From Streptomyces flavidovirens DSM 40150 (lineage in GTDB: Bacteria > Actinomycetota > Actinomycetes > Streptomycetales > Streptomycetaceae): a DNA stretch of 64,000 nt. The translations under genes and the position numbers were made by a program. Shown in pieces: positions 59,594 through 64,000 of this stretch (position 1 is its first letter; each line of letters begins with the position of its first letter). Location of the stretch: assembly GCF_000429085.1 (NCBI RefSeq), contig NZ_AUBE01000012.1:62001-126000 (forward strand). Direction: 5' to 3'. Below the pieces are notes generated by a model. It searched no databases. It was given only the letters and a program-made list of their open reading frames with translations, and was not told the DNA's origin.

Positions 59594-61102
59594 TCAGTCC
59601 TTCCGGCCGGCAGGTCCGGCCGCGTCGACAGGAACGGGCGCGCCGGCGGTGTGGGCGCTCGCGCTCACAACGGGACTGCCCGGAATCTGGGTTGTGGGTA
59701 CGGACAGGGCCAGCAGGGCGACGTCGTCTGCGGCGTCCTGCGGGAGATCGTGGATCAGTGCTACGGCGTCTTCGACCAGCGCGGTCGCGTCGGCCGGGCC
59801 GGTGCGCCGGGAGAGAAAGTCCGCCACGCCGCTCTCGCCGAGCATCGTTCCGTCGGCGAGACGCGCTTCGGTGAGCCCGTCGGTGTACAGCAGCAGTCCT
59901 TCGCCGGGCCCGAGGTGGAAGGAACGCGAGGTGAACGCCGCCCGATCGAAGGCGCCGACCAGCATCCCGCCCTTGATGTTCACGGGCTCCACACGCACTC
60001 CGCCACCCTGCCGCGCGTGGAGGCGGTAGGCGGGCGGGTGCCCCCCGGACGCCACCGTGACGTTGAATCCCGCGTCCGCCGCGGGTTCGAGGAACCCGAA
60101 CAGGCAGGTGCAGAAACGGCTGCCGACCGAGGCGTCCAGGAGCAGCGCCGTGTTCAGCGCGGCCAGTACCGCTTCGGGCTCCTCGTGGTGCTGGGCGGCC
60201 TCGCGCAGCGTGTAGCGCGTCAGCGAGGTGACGGCTGCCGCGGCGGCGCCCTTGCCGCACACGTCGCCGAGGAAGAAGGCCCATCGCCCTCCCCCGAGCG
60301 GGAACACGTCGTAGAAGTCGCCGCCGACGTCCTGCGGGGAGGCCGTCTGGTAGTGGCAGGCCAGTTCGAGTCCGGGGACCGTCGGCAGCGCCGGGGGCAG
60401 CAGTGTCCGCTGCAGGGTCGAAGCGAAGGCCGCGAGGGAGGCCTTGTCCCGCTCGGCCCGTTCACGGGCCGCCTGTTCGGACCTGCGCCACTCCTGCTCC
60501 GCGCGTACCGTACGCAGCGCCGAGAGCCTGAGCTCCATCTCGTCGAGGACGATCGCGGCCAGATCGGACAGGGTCGCCATGTCGGCTTCGCTGATCACGC
60601 GGGGCCGGGTGTCCAGGATGTTCACGGTGCCCAGCCGGTGCCCGTCGGGCGTGGTGATCGGGGCCGCGGCGTAGAAACGCACGCCCATGGATCCGGCGAC
60701 CAGGGGGTTGGAGCACGCCACGGGGTCCGCGAGTGCGTCGGGGATGACCGTCGGATCGTCGACGAGGATCGCCGAGGCGCACAGCCCCGGGTCACGGCCG
60801 ATCTCGCTGACCCCCTCCAGTCCGCTGGCCGCCTTGAACCAGATCCGGTCGCTGTCGACGATCGTCACTGTCGCGACCGGGACGTCGAAGAGCCGGGCCG
60901 CCAGCGCCGCCACCCGGTCGAACGCGCCGTCGGGGGGCGTGTCGAGGATGTCGTAGCGCCGCACCGCTTCCATGCGGGCCGCTTCCGTGCGGGCCGCTTC
61001 CGTGCGGGCCGCTTCCGTGCGGGCCGCTTCCTGCTCCGGGCCCGGTGGAAGCGCCTGGCGTACTGCCCCTCCCGGCGAAGGCGCCGGTACCGATGCTGGC
61101 AT
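59594..61102 (-). CDS. GAF-SpoIIE phosphatase
   Basis: A 502-residue sensor phosphatase. After a flexible Ala/Glu/Arg repeat (about 26-46) comes a GAF domain (about 48-205: RYDILDTPPDGAFDRVAALA, FYAAAPITTPDGHRLGTVNI), a short coiled coil, and a PP2C SpoIIE domain (about 235-470: DVGGDFYDVFPL, FFLGDVCGKGAAAA, ASGGHPPAYRL, LLLYTDGLTEAR, ADDVALLALS). The metal-binding Asp residues are present. It would act on the STAS protein encoded next to it. ATG 61102 is used; the gene is divergent from the multi-HAMP kinase. Confidence 0.92.
   Translation of the reverse strand: MPASVPAPSPGGAVRQALPPGPEQEAARTEAARTEAARTEAARMEAVRRYDILDTPPDGAFDRVAALAARLFDVPVATVTIVDSDRIWFKAASGLEGVSEIGRDPGLCASAILVDDPTVIPDALADPVACSNPLVAGSMGVRFYAAAPITTPDGHRLGTVNILDTRPRVISEADMATLSDLAAIVLDEMELRLSALRTVRAEQEWRRSEQAARERAERDKASLAAFASTLQRTLLPPALPTVPGLELACHYQTASPQDVGGDFYDVFPLGGGRWAFFLGDVCGKGAAAAAVTSLTRYTLREAAQHHEEPEAVLAALNTALLLDASVGSRFCTCLFGFLEPAADAGFNVTVASGGHPPAYRLHARQGGGVRVEPVNIKGGMLVGAFDRAAFTSRSFHLGPGEGLLLYTDGLTEARLADGTMLGESGVADFLSRRTGPADATALVEDAVALIHDLPQDAADDVALLALSVPTTQIPGSPVVSASAHTAGAPVPVDAAGPAGRKD
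60971..61032. repeat. four-copy 15-bp in-frame repeat in the SpoIIE gene
   Basis: CGGGCCGCTTCCGTG (plus strand) repeats four times, with a slightly different first copy. On the coding strand it adds EAART units in the N-terminal linker of the GAF-SpoIIE protein. Copy number changes would stay in frame. Confidence 0.75.
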
Positions 61103-61361
61103 CGTCTGACTCTTCCCCTCCCGTCGGCCTCCGTACGTCCGACGACATCGGTGACCCTACGCCACGCCGGTTTGGCACGGCCCGGCGCGTGGGGCGCTGC
61201 CCGAGCGTACAGAAGCACCGCCCGTCACGAGGTTTTGGCCATCGCGCCGGAGCACAAAAGCCCACTACGGAGCGGTAACGCGCGAGAATGCTTGCCGGAA
61301 GGCAACTGTGGCAGTATGGGCCGGTCCGCGCGGGCTTGCAGAACGAGGGGCGGGAATCAGG

Positions 61362-64000
61362 ATGACTGTGGGCCAGAGGCCGGAGAAGCGTGCCACGGTG
61401 CGTGTGCGTGACGCCGAGAAGGGCAAGGGCACCGCGGCGGGCGCCGTCGGGGAGCCGGAGCTGCGGCAGCTCCTCGCCGGGCTCACCGCCGTGCGCGACG
61501 GTGACTTCGGTACGCGGCTGCCCGCCGACAGTGACGGACTCCTCGGTGAGATCGCCACGGTCTTCAACGGCATGGTCGACCAGTTGTCGCTGTTCACCTT
61601 CGAGGTGACGCGGGTGGCCCGCGAGGTCGGCACCGACGGCAGGCTGGGCGGCCAGGCGCAGGTCCCCGGAGTGGGCGGAACCTGGCGGGATCTGACCGAT
61701 TCCGTGAACTTCATGGCCGGCAACCTCACCGCACAGGTCCGGTCGATCGCCCAGGTCGCGACCGCGGTGGCGCAGGGCGACCTCACCCGCAAGATCGACG
61801 TGGACGCGCGCGGGGAGATCCTCGAACTCAAGACGACCATCAACACCATGGTCGACCAGCTCTCCTCCTTCGCCGCCGAGGTCACCAGGGTGGCCCGCGA
61901 GGTCGGCACCGAGGGACGCCTCGGTGGCCAGGCGGACGTCAAGGGCGTCTCGGGCACGTGGAAGGACCTCACGGAGTCCGTGAACGTGATGGGCGACAAC
62001 CTGACCGCACAGGTGCGGTCCATCGCCCAGGTCACGACCGCTGTCGCCCAGGGTGACCTGTCCCAGAAGATCCGGGTGGACGCGCGCGGGGAGATTCTGG
62101 AGCTGAAGGAGACCATCAACACGATGGTCGACCAGCTCTCCGCGTTCGCCGACGAGGTGACGCGGGTGGCCCGCGAGGTCGGCACCGAAGGCAACCTGGG
62201 CGGCCAGGCCACCGTGCGCGGCGTCTCGGGCACCTGGAAGGACCTCACCGACAACGTCAACGTCATGGCGTCCAACCTCACGAGCCAGGTGCGGTCCATC
62301 GCCCAGGTCGCCACGGCCGTGGCCCGCGGCGACCTCTCCCAGAAGATCACTGTCGAGGCGAAGGGCGAGGTCGCCGCGCTCGCCGGGGTGATCAACACGA
62401 TGGTCACCACGCTCTCCGCCTTCGCGGACGAGGTGACGCGGGTGGCCCGCGAGGTCGGTACCGAGGGCATCCTCGGCGGCCAGGCGCAGGTGCCGAACGT
62501 GGCGGGCACCTGGAAGGACCTGACCGAGAACGTCAACTCCATGGCGAACAACCTCACCGACCAGGTCCGCAACATCGCGCAGGTGACCACCGCCGTGGCC
62601 CAGGGCGACCTCACCCGCAAGATCGACGTGGACGCTCGCGGGGAGATCCTCGAACTCAAGACGACCATCAACACCATGGTCGACCAGCTCTCCTCCTTCG
62701 CCGCCGAGGTCACCAGGGTGGCCCGCGAGGTCGGCAGCGAGGGCCGCCTGGGCGGTCAGGCCGAGGTCGAAGGCGTTTCCGGTACGTGGAAGCGGCTGAC
62801 GGAGAACGTCAACGAACTGGCGGGCAACCTCACCAGACAGGTGCGCGCCATCGCGGAGGTCACCGGCGCCGTGGCCGAGGGCGACCTCACCCGTTCCATC
62901 ACGGTGGACGCGTCCGGTGAGGTCTCCGAACTCAAGGACAACATCAACTCCATGGTGGAGTCGCTGCGCGAAACCACCCGCGCCAACCAGGAACAGGACT
63001 GGCTCAAGACCAACCTGGCGCGCATGTCCGGGCTGATGCAGGGCCGACGCGACCTCAAGGTCGTGGCCGAGCTCATCATGGACGAACTGACCCCGCTCGT
63101 CGGCGCGCAGTACGGCGGCTTCTACCTGGCGCAGGACCACGGCGGAGTCAGTGAGCTGGAGCTCATCGGCTCGTACGGTCACCCGGACGACACCTCGGAC
63201 CCTGAGCGTCCGGTGCGCTTCCGGTTCGGCCAGTCCCTGGTGGGGCAGGCGGCGCGCAGTCGCCGTACGATCGCGATCGACGAGCTGCCGGCCGGTTACA
63301 TCACGATCTCCTCGGGGCTGGGGTCCACCACCCCCTCCAGTCTGATCGTGCTGCCCATCGTGGTCGAGGAGCAGGTGCTCGGCGTGATCGAACTGGCCTC
63401 GGTCACCGCTTTCACCGAGGTGCACCGCGCCTTCCTGGACCAGTTGATGGAGACGGTCGGGGTCAACGTCAACACCATCGTGGCGAACGCCCGTACCGAC
63501 GAGCTGCTCGGCGAGTCGCAGCGCCTGGCCGCCGAGCTCCAGGCCCGGTCCGGGGAACTCCAGGTGCGCCAGGAGGAGTTGCAGAACTCCAACGCGGAGC
63601 TGGAGGAGAAGGCCGCCCTCCTCGCGTCGCAGAACAAGGACATCGAGACCAAGAACCTGGAGATCGAGCAGGCACGCCAGGAACTGGAGGAGCGCGCCCG
63701 GCAGTTGTCGCTGGCCTCCAAGTACAAGTCGGAGTTCCTGGCCAACATGAGCCACGAGCTGCGTACCCCCCTCAACAGCCTGCTGATCCTGGCCCAGCTC
63801 CTGTCGCAGAATCCCACCCGGAACCTCACGCCCAAGCAGGTGGAGTACGCCGGCATCATCCACTCGGCCGGTTCGGACCTTCTCCAGCTCATCAACGACA
63901 TCCTCGACCTGTCGAAGGTCGAGGCGGGGAAGATGGACGTCAGTCCCGAACGCGTGCCGCTGCGCCGTCTGCTGGACTACGTGGAGGCGACCTTCCGGCC
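61362..64000 (+). CDS. multi-HAMP hybrid-type histidine kinase (3' end outside window)
   Basis: At least 879 residues, open at the right edge. After about 30 residues comes a chain of at least five HAMP domains of 92 residues (276 bases) each, every one with the pattern TRVAREVG-T-EG-LGGQA, NLT-QVRSIAQV-TAVA-GDL and NTMVDQLS. A GAF domain (about 565-705: YGGFYLAQDHGG, VRFRFGQSLVGQAARSRR) and a coiled coil (ELQVRQEELQNSNAELEEKA) lead into a HisKA domain with the phospho-His in MSHELRTPLNSLLILAQL. No transmembrane segment, so it is cytoplasmic. Family members continue with HATPase and receiver domains. ATG 61362. Confidence 0.92.
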   Translation, partial: MTVGQRPEKRATVRVRDAEKGKGTAAGAVGEPELRQLLAGLTAVRDGDFGTRLPADSDGLLGEIATVFNGMVDQLSLFTFEVTRVAREVGTDGRLGGQAQVPGVGGTWRDLTDSVNFMAGNLTAQVRSIAQVATAVAQGDLTRKIDVDARGEILELKTTINTMVDQLSSFAAEVTRVAREVGTEGRLGGQADVKGVSGTWKDLTESVNVMGDNLTAQVRSIAQVTTAVAQGDLSQKIRVDARGEILELKETINTMVDQLSAFADEVTRVAREVGTEGNLGGQATVRGVSGTWKDLTDNVNVMASNLTSQVRSIAQVATAVARGDLSQKITVEAKGEVAALAGVINTMVTTLSAFADEVTRVAREVGTEGILGGQAQVPNVAGTWKDLTENVNSMANNLTDQVRNIAQVTTAVAQGDLTRKIDVDARGEILELKTTINTMVDQLSSFAAEVTRVAREVGSEGRLGGQAEVEGVSGTWKRLTENVNELAGNLTRQVRAIAEVTGAVAEGDLTRSITVDASGEVSELKDNINSMVESLRETTRANQEQDWLKTNLARMSGLMQGRRDLKVVAELIMDELTPLVGAQYGGFYLAQDHGGVSELELIGSYGHPDDTSDPERPVRFRFGQSLVGQAARSRRTIAIDELPAGYITISSGLGSTTPSSLIVLPIVVEEQVLGVIELASVTAFTEVHRAFLDQLMETVGVNVNTIVANARTDELLGESQRLAAELQARSGELQVRQEELQNSNAELEEKAALLASQNKDIETKNLEIEQARQELEERARQLSLASKYKSEFLANMSHELRTPLNSLLILAQLLSQNPTRNLTPKQVEYAGIIHSAGSDLLQLINDILDLSKVEAGKMDVSPERVPLRRLLDYVEATFR
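61775..62736 (+). repeat. near-identical 134-bp HAMP repeats 828 bp apart
   Basis: The 134 bases at 61775-61908 recur at 62603-62736 with one mismatch, exactly three HAMP units apart, whereas the units in between differ more. The same kinase encodes both, so this is a within-gene duplication or conversion. Confidence 0.85.

Noticed and set aside
58331..61411. 1026-codon open frame on the plus strand
   Set aside because: It runs through the Mrr gene in another frame and opposite the STAS and SpoIIE genes; Arg-rich shadow translation.
60792..63863. 1023-codon open frame on the minus strand
   Set aside because: Antisense to the HAMP repeats, whose repetition keeps the frame open.
1..64000. CRISPR arrays, tRNA and rRNA genes
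   Set aside because: No regularly spaced repeat-spacer pattern and no tRNA or rRNA sequence was recognised on either strand by reading; a tRNA/rRNA covariance-model scan would settle it.

Overview
The window looks like a piece of a Streptomyces (or close relative) chromosome. It has GC-rich codon use throughout, GTG and TTG starts, class F sortase, SpoIIE-type phosphatases, HATPase/STAS regulators, DUF4097 and RacO/RacP-type genes, and a multi-HAMP sensor kinase, all typical of that genus. It reads as an accessory, arm-like region: transposase remnants and decayed genes are mixed with several self-contained metabolic cassettes. All calls come from reading the sequence; no database search was run.

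Layout. 1-2.6 kb: a RacO (DUF6192)-RacP pair, one with a premature amber codon and the other with a frameshift, running into a frameshifted IS5-type transposase. 2.6-5.2 kb: a dienelactone-hydrolase-fold protein lacking its usual nucleophile, and a class F sortase paired with a membrane-anchored DUF4142 protein. 5.4-7.8 kb: a decay zone with remnants of an ATP-dependent DNA ligase and a LysR regulator around an intact DinB-like gene. 8.1-11.4 kb: a large Ski2-like helicase. 11.5-13.5 kb: a two-gene permease/TIGR03943 operon behind an AT-rich palindrome, perhaps metal-regulated. 13.6-21.2 kb: a long leftward series (RHH regulator, DUF4097 protein, DrrA/DrrB-like ABC exporter, P450 with a likely N-terminal frameshift, 3Fe-4S ferredoxin) divergent from an MMPL transporter, with an ATGGCGC-type motif array between the divergent promoters. 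21.3-27.4 kb: HxlR and IclR regulators, a SpoIIE phosphatase, a deleted transposase, a hemerythrin, a secreted SGNH esterase and a DUF4234 membrane protein.

28.0-38.4 kb is the most novel part: an apparently undescribed biosynthetic cluster. A 55-residue possible precursor peptide is followed by a strong hairpin, then a radical SAM/SPASM enzyme, a NodU/TobZ-type carbamoyltransferase, a translationally coupled 40-codon ORF, a PhyH-type Fe(II)/2-oxoglutarate dioxygenase, an MFS exporter, a CPYC-motif FAD oxidoreductase, an SGNH hydrolase, a DUF5989/SxtK-like small protein, a second carbamoyltransferase and a short SxtJ-like membrane peptide. The simplest reading is a ribosomally made peptide altered by the radical SAM enzyme, hydroxylated, carbamoylated, possibly oxidised, and exported. 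The substrate and the order of steps are inference.

38.4-46.5 kb is a beta-1,4-galactan use locus: LacI regulator, sugar ABC importer without its ATPase, GH42 beta-galactosidase and secreted GH53 endogalactanase, with a LacI-style palindrome in the divergent promoter. 46.5-64 kb holds an MFS permease, an orphan terpene-type P450, a YqhA (UPF0114)-IstB fusion, an Ntn amidotransferase, assorted housekeeping-like genes, and a block of signalling genes (HATPase anti-sigma type, membrane Mrr nuclease, STAS antagonist, GAF-SpoIIE phosphatase, and a multi-HAMP histidine kinase running off the right edge).
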